Assembly (NCBI GenBank): GCA_030065935.1
Contig: JASJCP010000028.1
Span: forward strand, 1-64,000
Reading direction: 5' to 3'
Length of the DNA: 64,000 nucleotides
DNA from: Xenococcaceae cyanobacterium MO_167.B27
GTDB taxonomy: Bacteria > Cyanobacteriota > Cyanobacteriia > Cyanobacteriales > Xenococcaceae
Under the pieces are notes generated by a model. The model ran no database searches, had not been told where the DNA came from, and saw only the letters and a list, made by a program, of their open reading frames with translations. Positions 1 to 8,334 of the stretch are shown piece by piece. The position numbers were made by a program, and so were the translations under genes. Every line of letters starts with the position of its first letter. Within the stretch, counting starts at the first letter, position 1.

Positions 1-824
1 CAGAGTTGATGGCTAGTAAGAAGATGAAAGTTCTTACGAGTATTCGCTATTTTATGATGAAGTCTAGCAACTTTAAGCTGTGCTTTCTCCCAGTTTTTAG
101 ACCGCTTCTTTTTACGAGATGCCTTGCGTTGCAGCACTTTAAGCCTACTTTGCAAGTCTCGAAAAAATCTAGCGGGTTCAATTCTAAGATTGTCGCTAGT
201 TACCAAAAAAGATTCCAATCCCATATCAATCCCAATTCCACGACCAAAAGGTAGTGGGTCAGGTACTTTGACATCACATTGGATAGTTACTACTGCATAC
301 CATATAGTGCCTCTAGCTCTGGCTACAATCCTTACTCCCTTAACTTTAAATCCATCTGGTATTGGTCGATGCTGATTAATTTTAACTTCCCCAATCTTAG
401 GAAGTTTAATCAAACCATTGTTGATCGGATTATCTTTGAATTGCGGGAACAAAAAAGATTGATATCTTCCGTATTTTTTAAATCGTGGAAACCCGAATTT
501 TTGAGCTTTAAATCTTTCCCAAGTATTATGCAGTCGTTTTACGCAATCTTGAGTCACCTGAGAATGAACAGCTTTGTAATATGGATTAGTTTTTTTCCAC
601 TGAGTAAGTTGTCTTTTCTGTTCCAAGTAACTAGGGAAAGGAATATCCGGAGGCATGATATATTCCCCTATCATTGAGCAGGAGTATAAACTACATTTTC
701 TCGAATTAAGCCAATCTTTGAGGTCGCCCAAGCATCTGTTATAAAGATGTCGGCACGTCTCCAACCATTCAAGCATAAGTGCTGTTTGCTCTGCTGTTGG
801 CTCAATTCTGTAGGTGTAGTTCAT
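1..824 (-). CDS. tnpB: TnpB (IS200/IS605 family RNA-guided nuclease), 3' end beyond the window
   Basis: This open frame is missing from the ORF track because its stop lies outside the left edge. Translating the minus strand from the ATG at 824 gives an uninterrupted 274 codons beginning MNYTYRIEPT. It continues through a helical N-terminal part to the first RuvC motif GIDMGLESF, whose Asp would be the first catalytic residue, and then a basic stretch rich in K and R. This is the classic OrfB/TnpB arrangement. By family knowledge TnpB is a transposon-encoded nuclease guided by an RNA from the transposon right end. No tnpA is seen upstream, so this is probably a tnpB-only element. The remaining RuvC and zinc-finger parts cannot be judged. 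Confidence 0.85.
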   Translation of the reverse strand, partial: MNYTYRIEPTAEQTALMLEWLETCRHLYNRCLGDLKDWLNSRKCSLYSCSMIGEYIMPPDIPFPSYLEQKRQLTQWKKTNPYYKAVHSQVTQDCVKRLHNTWERFKAQKFGFPRFKKYGRYQSFLFPQFKDNPINNGLIKLPKIGEVKINQHRPIPDGFKVKGVRIVARARGTIWYAVVTIQCDVKVPDPLPFGRGIGIDMGLESFLVTSDNLRIEPARFFRDLQSRLKVLQRKASRKKKRSKNWEKAQLKVARLHHKIANTRKNFHLLTSHQL

Positions 825-928
825 AGTCAACATCTGACTATTTTAGCATAGAATATGAATCACGATAAAATTCATGGCAATTAAGATTAGACTCCCATTC
901 ATGAGGGGCTGTCGCCTGCGCGAGAGGG

Positions 929-1030
929 ATACTGGGGGAACCCCAGCATATCCAATCGAAGCGTTGTGGTTTCCCAGGCGTTTAAAAGCCCCGTCCCGAC
1001 TTTCGTGCTATCCCACAGAAAGCGGGGCTT
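929..1030 (-). terminator. Bulged hairpin 3' of tsaB; terminator and/or transposon left end
   Basis: At 986-1030 an AAGCCCCG...CGGGGCTT stem extends through CTTTC/GAAAG with a one-sided bulge. Read on the minus strand it follows the tsaB stop closely and runs into TTTT, like an intrinsic terminator. The same strand then leads to tnpB, so the bulged stem could equally be the subterminal hairpin of the IS605-type element. A second perfect palindrome, CTGGGG-GAA-CCCCAG, sits at 932-946. Confidence 0.55.
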
Positions 1031-1047
1031 CTGCTTATTGAGTTAAT

Positions 1048-1668
1048 TCATACAGGATGTTGACCATAAAATGGAATAGCTTTTGACCAATCACCATCTT
1101 TTTTCTGTTGCCACTGTAAATAGCCTAACTTTAAAATATCTTTTGCCGTATCAGCAATTTGTTCAGGGGCTTGAATTAATTTGTAAGAAGATGAAAGATT
1201 GTTTAAAGTTTCTTGCCAAGCAGAATTAGTCATTATGGTATCTGGTAAATAGCATTGCCAAACTCCATCAGAAGATAACTGATAAATCCCCACAAATAGC
1301 TGTTCTCTTCTTCCTGGCATTTCTACAGCCAATAAATCATGACTAGGGTTTTTTATAACAAAATTATACGCGATCGCAGCTAAATTAGAAATACCATATA
1401 AGGGAATATTTAACTGTTGAGCTAAAGTCCTAGCCGTTACCACTCCAATTCTAGTTCCTGTAAACCCTCCAGGTCCTTTTGCTACCGCAATAAATCCTAA
1501 ATCTTGCCAAGTTTGAGGCTCAATTATTTCTTGTAAATACTGATGTAAAAGAGATGATAAACTTCTCCCCAAATCCCAAATTTGTTGCCGATTATCTTCG
1601 CCAAAATTACTAATAATAAGTCCTAATTGAGGAGTCGTGCTGTGAATAGCTAATCCGTATTTATTCAT
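1048..1668 (-). CDS. tsaB: TsaB, tRNA threonylcarbamoyladenosine biosynthesis protein
   Basis: TsaB is the non-catalytic partner of TsaD in making N6-threonylcarbamoyladenosine at position 37 of ANN-decoding tRNAs. The 206-residue product has the ASKHA-type N-terminus MNKYGLAIHST and the diagnostic VAKGPGGFTGTRIG segment near residue 65, followed by an ARTLAQQL helix. Its length is at the short end of the normal range, as in other cyanobacteria. It is monocistronic; a strong hairpin lies immediately 3'. Cytoplasmic. The assignment is firm; the gene shows no truncation. Confidence 0.93.
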   Translation of the reverse strand: MNKYGLAIHSTTPQLGLIISNFGEDNRQQIWDLGRSLSSLLHQYLQEIIEPQTWQDLGFIAVAKGPGGFTGTRIGVVTARTLAQQLNIPLYGISNLAAIAYNFVIKNPSHDLLAVEMPGRREQLFVGIYQLSSDGVWQCYLPDTIMTNSAWQETLNNLSSSYKLIQAPEQIADTAKDILKLGYLQWQQKKDGDWSKAIPFYGQHPV

Positions 1669-1734
1669 TTAACATTGAGTTGAGTTAGGAAACCCTATTC
1701 TCAGCCAAGGAGATTGGGGTACTTCGTGTGAGTT

Positions 1735-2075
1735 AGAAGTCAGAAGTCAGAAGTCAGAAGTCCTAAAGGATACACCTTCGGATATCAGAAGTCAGAATCA
1801 ACAAAGGATTGCAAGTTTTTGAATTATAATGAATAACTCTCTATAGTATCTAGCTATTTTTGAGAATTAGTATGATACTAAATCCGCTTACCAAAGTATA
1901 CTTTTAGTTTAAAGTATAGAATTAGCTTAAACCTTTCTGAATTCTGCATTCTGCATTCTAAATTCCCACACATTTAAAGTGTTGTATCCAAACAGGATTT
2001 AGTATGACTTCTGACTTTATGCGAAGCGGTTATACCCTTTAGGGTTAGCTATCCTTTAGGATTTCTGACTTTTAC
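1735..2075. repeat. Intergenic block of nested inverted and tandem short repeats
   Basis: Between tsaB and the pentapeptide gene there is no credible gene. The left side has tandem AGTCAGA units and then GTCCTAAAGGATA. The right side has TATCCTTTAGGATTTCTGAC, the inverted counterpart. Inside them, TGATACTAAATCC at about 1872 is inverted as GGATTTAGTATGAC at about 1994. TTCTGCATTC repeats occur in the centre. The pattern suggests a degenerate small inverted-repeat element plus STRR, not a gene. Confidence 0.5.
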
Positions 2076-2117
2076 TCTAGACTAAGTCTCTGGTTACTAA
2101 TGATAAATGGTATAAGC

Positions 2118-4151
2118 TTAAAGCCCAAAGAAAACCAGTATTTTCGGTAAAACTTTGCCACAGGCTTGGGCTAATTTGGTAGCAGGTTCTACACCTTCCG
2201 CTATCACTTTCAAAAATCCTACTGCCTTTTTTGCTTGCTTCTGCATAGTTGCTTCTTCAGGGTTTTTTCCTGCTTCTGCTAGAACTTGTAACTGTTCTAG
2301 AGCCTGTTTTTGATCTTCTTCTGGTAAATCAGGGTCATCAATTGCTTCTTGGAGTTGAGTTAGTAAATCTTTGATTCCTGGTTCTTGGGGGTTGGATGAG
2401 GATGATAACTGGTTAATCGTGTTGGCGATTGTACCGTTTATTTCTCCTAAGTTAAATCCACCAGCACCACTGTTGTTAATCGTGCCAGAGTTATTCAAAT
2501 TGCGACTTTGGTTAGTATAATTACCACCACCAGTATTGATATTCTGATGCTTGTCTATCATTTGGTTCTTTCCTTGAGAATTATTAATGGCAATATTTGT
2601 TCTAGTTTCTAAAAGCATCTGGAGAGTTGCACCTCTTTCTAATAGAACTGCTTTCATCGCTTCTGGGGGTAAAGCTTCTAAATGTTCCAGGTTAGTGAAA
2701 TAGTTGGCATGGAGCAGGGAAAGATTGGCTTGAGGGGAAGTATCTACTTTGATATCAAGTTTATCTTTATTTTTGCCTTTCTTCTCCACCGAAACAATTT
2801 CTAATTCCGCGTCTGGATTAGTTTTTTGCAACTCTTGGAAAGCAATTGCTACTAATCTGGGGTCAACTGGTTTGTTGTGATAAAGATTTAAGGTTTGAAC
2901 TAAGGGAGTAATAAAATCAACAAAATCTCCTTCTTCAAAGTTTTTCTGCCAATCATCGGGCTTACGATAACGATTTTCATCATCAATTTCTTTTGCTGAA
3001 CTTTCCAGCCAATCAGGTCTTTCTTTTGGTAGCAAGCGCATAAAAATGTAGTTGCATCTAACCCCATTAAGTATAGTATCGGGAGTAATGCTCCAGCCTT
3101 CAATACAAGCTCCCGTCAGAGTTGCCCCCGTTAAATTTGTTCTGTCTAACTGAGTCTGTACTAGTTTGGCTCTGGATAAATCTGCATCTTCTAAATTCGC
3201 CTCACCCAAGTCTGCACCCATAAAGCTGGCATCGGTAAGATTCGCTCCTTGTAGATTAATCCCTCGTAAAAATTTCTGGTCAAAGTTCTTATCTTCTCCT
3301 TTGCCTATAAGCCATTGCCTTACTTGAGTGTCTTGTAGATAAGTCTTTCCAGGGCGGGCGCGGTCAACCATTTTTGCTCCATACCAACGAACGCGGGTAA
3401 GGGTAGCTTTCCTTAAGTCTGTGCTTTTGAGTTTAGCGGATGAAAAATTAGCCTCTGTTAAATCAGCACCACGAAAACTCGTACCTCCTATGGCAGCAAA
3501 AGCAACTGCAAAGCTACGCAACCAAGCATCTCTTTTATCTCCTTTCATAGCACGCCACCCAATATACACTCCTGCTCCTGCTATTGCTACTGCTGCTGCT
3601 ACTGCTAATACTACTGCTGCTGCTACTGCTAATACTACTGCTGCTGCTAATACTACTGCTCCTGCTCCTGCTGCTGCTAATACTACTGCTCCTGCTCCTG
3701 CTCCTGCTACTGCTCCTGCTACTGCTACTGCTACTGCTACTGCTCCTGCTACTGCTACTGCTCCTGCTCCTATTCCTTGGCGAATGATCAAAATCAAGAA
3801 GATGACTAGTACTATTAAACTAACCCAACCTGCAATTTGATTATTTAAGTCTGGGTCAAAAATAAGTGCTACAAAAACACCAGCTACCAATGAGAGAAAT
3901 CCTGATATCCCAGCTAACAGCCACGAAAGAATAACTAGAAATGTTGCCCAGCGTTTTTGCAGTCCGCACTTGGCACCAGTAAAGTTAGCCCCTCTCAAAT
4001 TAGCACCAGTAAAGTTAGTACCTCGGATATCAGCTTCACTAAAATCTGCTCCTGCCAAGTTTTGCCCTTTAAAAGATTGACCTCTGAGATTTACACGCCG
4101 AAAGTTTCTTTCCCCTGCTTGATATCTCTTCAGTACTTCACTTGCTTTCAT
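2118..4151 (-). CDS. Pentapeptide-repeat membrane protein with an alternating Ala/Val/Gly segment
   Basis: The 677-residue protein has three parts. Residues about 20-60 and 225-355 are pentapeptide repeats of the A(D/N)Lxx type (for example ANLRGANFTGA, ADLGEANLEDADLS), which fold as a right-handed quadrilateral beta helix. Between them are two hydrophobic helices (about 70-130) and a long low-complexity stretch of alternating Ala with Val or Gly that is probably membrane-embedded. The C-terminal third has an Asn-rich linker (NTGGGNYTNQ) and an acidic helical domain ending KVLPKILVFFGL. I have seen this ending recur in multidomain cyanobacterial proteins but know no function for it. The first ATG has a family-typical start, MKASEVLKRYQAGER. 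It is monocistronic. The molecular role is unknown. Confidence 0.8.
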   Translation of the reverse strand: MKASEVLKRYQAGERNFRRVNLRGQSFKGQNLAGADFSEADIRGTNFTGANLRGANFTGAKCGLQKRWATFLVILSWLLAGISGFLSLVAGVFVALIFDPDLNNQIAGWVSLIVLVIFLILIIRQGIGAGAVAVAGAVAVAVAVAGAVAGAGAGAVVLAAAGAGAVVLAAAVVLAVAAAVVLAVAAAVAIAGAGVYIGWRAMKGDKRDAWLRSFAVAFAAIGGTSFRGADLTEANFSSAKLKSTDLRKATLTRVRWYGAKMVDRARPGKTYLQDTQVRQWLIGKGEDKNFDQKFLRGINLQGANLTDASFMGADLGEANLEDADLSRAKLVQTQLDRTNLTGATLTGACIEGWSITPDTILNGVRCNYIFMRLLPKERPDWLESSAKEIDDENRYRKPDDWQKNFEEGDFVDFITPLVQTLNLYHNKPVDPRLVAIAFQELQKTNPDAELEIVSVEKKGKNKDKLDIKVDTSPQANLSLLHANYFTNLEHLEALPPEAMKAVLLERGATLQMLLETRTNIAINNSQGKNQMIDKHQNINTGGGNYTNQSRNLNNSGTINNSGAGGFNLGEINGTIANTINQLSSSSNPQEPGIKDLLTQLQEAIDDPDLPEEDQKQALEQLQVLAEAGKNPEEATMQKQAKKAVGFLKVIAEGVEPATKLAQACGKVLPKILVFFGL
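3569..3772. repeat. In-frame GCT-NNT microsatellite inside the pentapeptide-repeat gene
   Basis: About 200 bp consist almost only of GCTACT, GCTCCT, GCTGCT and GCTAAT-like units in the plus sense. Read on the minus strand they give Ala alternating with Val, Gly or Leu. Units are 3 or 6 bp, so slippage would change the length of the hydrophobic segment without breaking the frame. The long plus-strand ORFs here (polyleucine and poly-Thr/Ala) are shadows of this repeat. Confidence 0.9.
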
Positions 4152-4269
4152 TCGATAGGCTGTTCTTTTGCTTTCTTCTTAATTTACTAATGGATCTTAA
4201 ATTAAGAGGCAATAGCTTAAAGTAAGTTGATATTTATACGATTTTCTTTATTTATAAATTAATGTTTGG

Positions 4270-4735
4270 CTGAAAACTCATGTGCCTCGTGCCTTGAGAT
4301 GAAAGCCAGACCAGTAACAAAACATCCGAAGGATACCGCTTAAATCGAGAACTTGAAAACAAGTCTGTAATTTGAAACAATATACTTTGTAACTGCAAGT
4401 AAAAGAGTCCGTTCTGATACATGGCATTCCGACAAGGGAAAGAGGAATTGTAGGCGACGGCGGGTAGCTCCCTTAAAGAGGCGTAACAACGATAATTGTA
4501 GTTCTGAACCATGAAAACTTAAAGTTAGAGGGTTCTGTTGGGGAATACGTCCGACAGGTAAAAACTTTAACGTGAGCGTAAAAACTCTAATTCTCTCTTC
4601 TACCTTCGGGTCGGAAGAGCAGGGCGTGACACCACGCGGTGTGGCAACTTCGGTTGTCTTGTCAATCGTCCGAACGTGACACATCACTTAGTGTAGTTAC
4701 AAGCTTCATCCGCTTGTCGGTGCAGTAATTGACAG
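4270..4735 (+). ncRNA. Candidate structured RNA (possible HEARO/omega-RNA or intron remnant)
   Basis: No convincing protein gene occupies this block, yet it folds repeatedly when read on the plus strand. A long-range stem TTAAAGTT/AACTTTAA (about 4519-4572) encloses CTGTTGG/CCGACAG. Next is CTCTTC-TACC-TTCG-GGT-CG-GAAGAG, then CACC-ACGC-GGTG, then GGCAAC-TTCG-GTTGTC, and ACAAGC-TTCATCC-GCTTGT. Two hairpins have UUCG tetraloops. The ORFs at 4252-4512 and 4340-4687 on the minus strand resemble nothing known and run through these stems. The size and hairpin density suggest the RNA part of a mobile element (HEARO/IscB omega-RNA or a truncated group II intron), but I could not match a consensus and no IscB or reverse transcriptase gene adjoins it. 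Confidence 0.35.
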
Positions 4736-4749
4736 ATAAATGAACTACA

Positions 4750-4848
4750 TATAGCAGTTCTCGTACTGGTAAGGTACAGTAACCTTAAGCTTTTTGTTCA
4801 TCGTTCATCGTTCATTGGGTGTACCGCATAACTGTGAGAACCGCTATA
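4750..4848. repeat. Small inverted-repeat element (TATAGC-GTTCTC ends)
   Basis: The element begins TATAGCAGTTCTCGTACTGG and ends ACTGTGAGAACCGCTATA, so its ends are inverted copies of TATAGC(A/G)GTTCTC. It is about 99 bp and contains a short TTCATCG tandem. A single related end (TATAGCGGTTCTCA) recurs near 36632. This looks like a non-coding MITE-like element. Confidence 0.6.
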
Positions 4849-4899
4849 AGTAAGCGAGAGTTTTAAACAAAAAAACAAATGATCAATGTTGAATGTTAA

Positions 4900-5715
4900 A
4901 TGACAAATGTTAAAGAGCGTACTTCTAAGAATTTTAAGAAATTACAAGCCCGTTTGCGGGGTTTAGTGGGCAAGGCAATTTATGATTACAAAATGATTCA
5001 AGAAGGCGATCGGGTTATGGTCTGTCTTTCTGGAGGCAAAGACTCCTATACCATGCTCGATTTGCTCCTTAGCTTGCAACGTAGCGCACCAATTAACTTT
5101 GAAATTTTAGCAGTCAACCTTGATCAAAAGCAGCCTGGATTCCCCGAAAATGTTCTACCAGAATACTTATCATCTTTAGATGTTTCTTATCGCATCATCG
5201 AAGAAGATACTTATAGCGTTGTAACAAGAGTTATTCCTGAAGGAAAAACCTTTTGTGGCTTATGTTCCCGTTTACGTCGTGGTATTTTATACCGAGTGGC
5301 AGGAGAAGAAGGAGCAACCAAAATTGCTTTGGGACATCATCGAGATGACATCGTCGAAACTCTATTTTTAAATATGTTTCATGGTGGCAGATTAAAAGCT
5401 ATGCCTCCCAAACTATTAAGCGATGACCGAAAAAATATCATTATTCGTCCCCTCGCCTATTGTCCAGAAAAAGACATTCAACGCTACGCTAAGGGGCGAA
5501 ATTTCCCTATAATTCCCTGTAACCTTTGTGGTTCTCAAGAAAATTTACAACGGGCGAAAATCAAAGAAATGTTGCAATCCTGGGAGCAAGAATATCCAGG
5601 TAGGACTGATAGTTTATTTCGCAGTATTCAAAATATTGCTCCTTCCCAATTAGCAGATCGAGAATTATTCGATTTCGCTGAATTAGATAAATTGGCAATC
5701 CCTAAGACTTTATAG
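4900..5715 (+). CDS. ttcA: TtcA-like tRNA 2-thiocytidine synthetase
   Basis: The product would thiolate cytidine 32 of certain tRNAs using ATP and a [4Fe-4S] cluster. Its 271 residues contain the PP-loop motif SGGKDSYTM near residue 45, the pair CGLC near residue 120 and CNLCGS near residue 208; these cysteines are the usual cluster ligands of TtcA. The HHRDDIVET stretch is also typical. The alternative in-frame ATG a few codons downstream (MFHGG...) is too far in, so the 4900 start is kept. No operon partner follows; the next gene starts about 50 bp downstream at a GTG. Confidence 0.9.
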   Translation: MTNVKERTSKNFKKLQARLRGLVGKAIYDYKMIQEGDRVMVCLSGGKDSYTMLDLLLSLQRSAPINFEILAVNLDQKQPGFPENVLPEYLSSLDVSYRIIEEDTYSVVTRVIPEGKTFCGLCSRLRRGILYRVAGEEGATKIALGHHRDDIVETLFLNMFHGGRLKAMPPKLLSDDRKNIIIRPLAYCPEKDIQRYAKGRNFPIIPCNLCGSQENLQRAKIKEMLQSWEQEYPGRTDSLFRSIQNIAPSQLADRELFDFAELDKLAIPKTL

Positions 5716-5766
5716 CTAAATACACTCGCAAAAAGAAAGAGAGTAAATTTAAAATATAATAAATAA

Positions 5767-8259
5767 GTGATTGCTGATGAAGTGGCAAGAATATTTCCTC
5801 AAATCAATCCTCAAAATACTGGTAGTAATCAAGCTGAACCAGATATTTATTGGAGACTTAAAAAACAATTACCAGATGATTTTGTTGTAATTCATAGTTT
5901 GCCCTGGTTAGCTTCAGTTGCCAAAGAAATTGATGGTCGTTCCGTCCCAACAGGCGAAATAGATTTTATTGTTTTACATCAAAAGCTAGGCATTCTTGCA
6001 GTTGAAGTTAAGGGTGGTATTTTTAGTTATGAGAAAACTGATTTTGTATATAAACGTACAGGTCAAAAAATCGATCCTATTCGTCAAGTAAGACGTGGAA
6101 CTCATGCCCTAGCGAAATTATTACATAAAGTTGGAGCAGGTAGTTGGCGCATTGGTTATTGCATTATTTTTCCACATTCTGAGATGCGAGAAAGTATTCC
6201 TATCTCATTAATAGATTTTACGGTTCAGACTCCACAACCTATTATTCTTGATATACGTCATCTCAGTAATCTTGGACAAGAGATTCAAGCAATAATGAGT
6301 TATTGGCAAAAAGCACTTAGTACATGGTGCATAAAAGAACAGGAGTTTGAAAAATTAATTGACGTATTGCTGCCTTCGAGTGATTATACTCCATGCTGGC
6401 AAACCAGAATTAATCATGATACTGTTACTTGGCTGAAATTAACATCAGAACAATCAAGATGCTTGGATAGAATTAGTCAAGAAAATCGTTTGGTAGTTAC
6501 AGGATTTCCAGGTACTGGAAAAACGCTTTTGTTAATAGAACAAGCTCGTAGATTATCAAAGTTAGGAAAAAAAGTACTGGTTATAACCTATAATTACTTG
6601 CTATCAAAACGTTTACAAGATGAACTATCTAATGTTGATGTTGAAGTTTCTACTTTCCATGAACAATGTCGTCGGGCTGTACAAATTATGGGGGAACAAA
6701 GCCCCGATTTTAGTATATCTCATGGTATAGAAGAGCGAAAAAAAGAGTGGTATTATTTTACTGCACCAAATATACTTGAACAAGCTTTAGAATCCAAAAA
6801 ATTACCGAACTATGATGCTTTATTAGTTGATGAAGGTCAGGTTCTATATACTGATTGGTTAGAAATACTTAGCCAGTGGTTTGATACAAAAAAAATAATA
6901 GTATTTTGTGACTCAACACAAGTATTTAATTTTGAAAAATCAACATCTCTTGAAGATATAGTAAAAATTATTAATGCTAAATTACCTTATATACTTACTT
7001 TAAATTTGCGATCTCCGCGTAAGATATTTGAAAGAATTTCACAAGTAAAACAATCAGAGTATCAACAGTTTTGTCCACGCTCTTATGAAGAAGATACCCT
7101 TGAAGAAATAGTTGTTGATGATACACGTTCTGCTTTTATTAAAATTGTTGATCGGTTATTTAAAGAAGGAATATCTAAAGAATCTATAATTATAATAGAT
7201 ACTGTTTCTAGATATCAAAAACAATTGAGTTATAAAGGAATTGAAGTTGTTCGCTCATCAAGATTTCGTGGGCTAGAATCTCCTGTTGTTATTATTTTAG
7301 CTGATAAAAAAACTGATGAAAACTCTTTATTTTGTGCATATACAAGAGCAACAAGTCGCTGTATTGTTATTTATTGTGCTATAAAAATGACCACAGGAAG
7401 TTATGGTGATTTTGGGAATTTAATTTTAGATGATGATGATGGTCGCATTCAAGAAGAGGCAAATTTAGGATTAACATCCAGTATTTTTGATAATGCAAAT
7501 TTTGAGATAATTACTGTAGCAGATAAATCAATTAATCTATTGTGGTGTTTTGATTGGGGTGGTTGGGTGATTGATCCCACAAAAAACGATCAAGTTGCAC
7601 AATTAATGTGGACTCATCATCTCATTGTTACTACCAATTATCCTGTATATACTTGGAATGCTTCTGACAGAGGACAACTTATACATTTTAAGCCTGTTAA
7701 ACAAATAAATTCTGAATTAGATAAAAGTTGGTATGATCTTTATTATTGCGAAAATTGTAGAACAGTAACTCTTTTTAGATTAAATTTTATAAAGGAAATT
7801 CATGAATGTACAATATGTTTTCCATTAAAACAAAAAGTTTTATTTAAAGAAATTGAAGAAGAACTAAAAAAACAAGCAAAATTAGATAATATTTTGTCAT
7901 TGGGAACATTGGCTGAAATAAAAGACAAGAAAAAATTAACTATTTTTTTAATGGCATTAGGTAGATGGAATACAATTACTGAAGAAGACAAACAAGATTT
8001 TAATAATTATCCAATAAGAATTGACGGAAAAAGCGCGTATATAGCTGCAAAACTACTAGTTTTAACCGATATTATCAAGCTCAACAAAAATATTATACTT
8101 GATGAAATAGCAACAAAATATCGTGCTAAATGGTGTCCCGATCTTGTAAATAGAATAGCTGAAAAATCTTGGCGAAATATTGTAGCTCAGGCTCTTAATA
8201 CTTGGTTTGGGAAAGGAATTATTGAAAAAGTAGATAAAGGAGTTTATAAAAGAAGATAA
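5767..8259 (+). CDS. NERD nuclease-SF1 helicase fusion with zinc ribbon and winged-helix tail
   Basis: This 830-residue multidomain protein starts at GTG. Residues about 10-150 form a NERD (nuclease-related) domain with GEIDFIVLH and AVEVKGG, matching the acidic and E-x-K residues of PD-(D/E)xK folds. Residues about 225-560 are a UvrD/SF1-like helicase: Walker A GFPGTGKT, Walker B LLVDEGQ, motif V RFRGLESPVV and motif VI CAYTRATSR. A region of unknown fold follows (about 590-680), then CENC...CTIC, a probable zinc ribbon, and a C-terminal segment resembling a winged helix (GKGIIEKVDKGVYKRR). DNA processing is inferred. NERD-helicase proteins are often found near defence genes, but the biological role here is unknown. 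Visibly more AT-rich than ttcA. Confidence 0.8.
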   Translation: MIADEVARIFPQINPQNTGSNQAEPDIYWRLKKQLPDDFVVIHSLPWLASVAKEIDGRSVPTGEIDFIVLHQKLGILAVEVKGGIFSYEKTDFVYKRTGQKIDPIRQVRRGTHALAKLLHKVGAGSWRIGYCIIFPHSEMRESIPISLIDFTVQTPQPIILDIRHLSNLGQEIQAIMSYWQKALSTWCIKEQEFEKLIDVLLPSSDYTPCWQTRINHDTVTWLKLTSEQSRCLDRISQENRLVVTGFPGTGKTLLLIEQARRLSKLGKKVLVITYNYLLSKRLQDELSNVDVEVSTFHEQCRRAVQIMGEQSPDFSISHGIEERKKEWYYFTAPNILEQALESKKLPNYDALLVDEGQVLYTDWLEILSQWFDTKKIIVFCDSTQVFNFEKSTSLEDIVKIINAKLPYILTLNLRSPRKIFERISQVKQSEYQQFCPRSYEEDTLEEIVVDDTRSAFIKIVDRLFKEGISKESIIIIDTVSRYQKQLSYKGIEVVRSSRFRGLESPVVIILADKKTDENSLFCAYTRATSRCIVIYCAIKMTTGSYGDFGNLILDDDDGRIQEEANLGLTSSIFDNANFEIITVADKSINLLWCFDWGGWVIDPTKNDQVAQLMWTHHLIVTTNYPVYTWNASDRGQLIHFKPVKQINSELDKSWYDLYYCENCRTVTLFRLNFIKEIHECTICFPLKQKVLFKEIEEELKKQAKLDNILSLGTLAEIKDKKKLTIFLMALGRWNTITEEDKQDFNNYPIRIDGKSAYIAAKLLVLTDIIKLNKNIILDEIATKYRAKWCPDLVNRIAEKSWRNIVAQALNTWFGKGIIEKVDKGVYKRR

Positions 8260-8280
8260 AGACTAAACCCTATTTAAAGC

Positions 8281-8318
8281 TTGACACTCCCGAAAATTAA
8301 AATTCCAGAGAGTGTCAA
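8281..8318. terminator. Perfect 9-bp hairpin between convergent genes
   Basis: TTGACACTC and GAGTGTCAA are perfect inverted copies separated by 20 nt. The hairpin lies between the 3' ends of the NERD-helicase gene and the TRAP binding-protein gene, where a shared terminator is expected. It lacks a long T run. Confidence 0.55.
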
Positions 8319-8334
8319 TTGTCAAAATATCAAA

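Noticed and set aside
3421-3840. Plus-strand ORFs of 139 and 67 residues with Thr/Ala-rich and polyleucine products
   Set aside because: They lie antisense to the GCT-NNT microsatellite of the pentapeptide gene and merely reflect its composition.
4252-4687. Two overlapping minus-strand ORFs of 86 and 115 residues
   Set aside because: The translations resemble no family, overlap each other in different frames, and cross all the stems of the RNA-like block.
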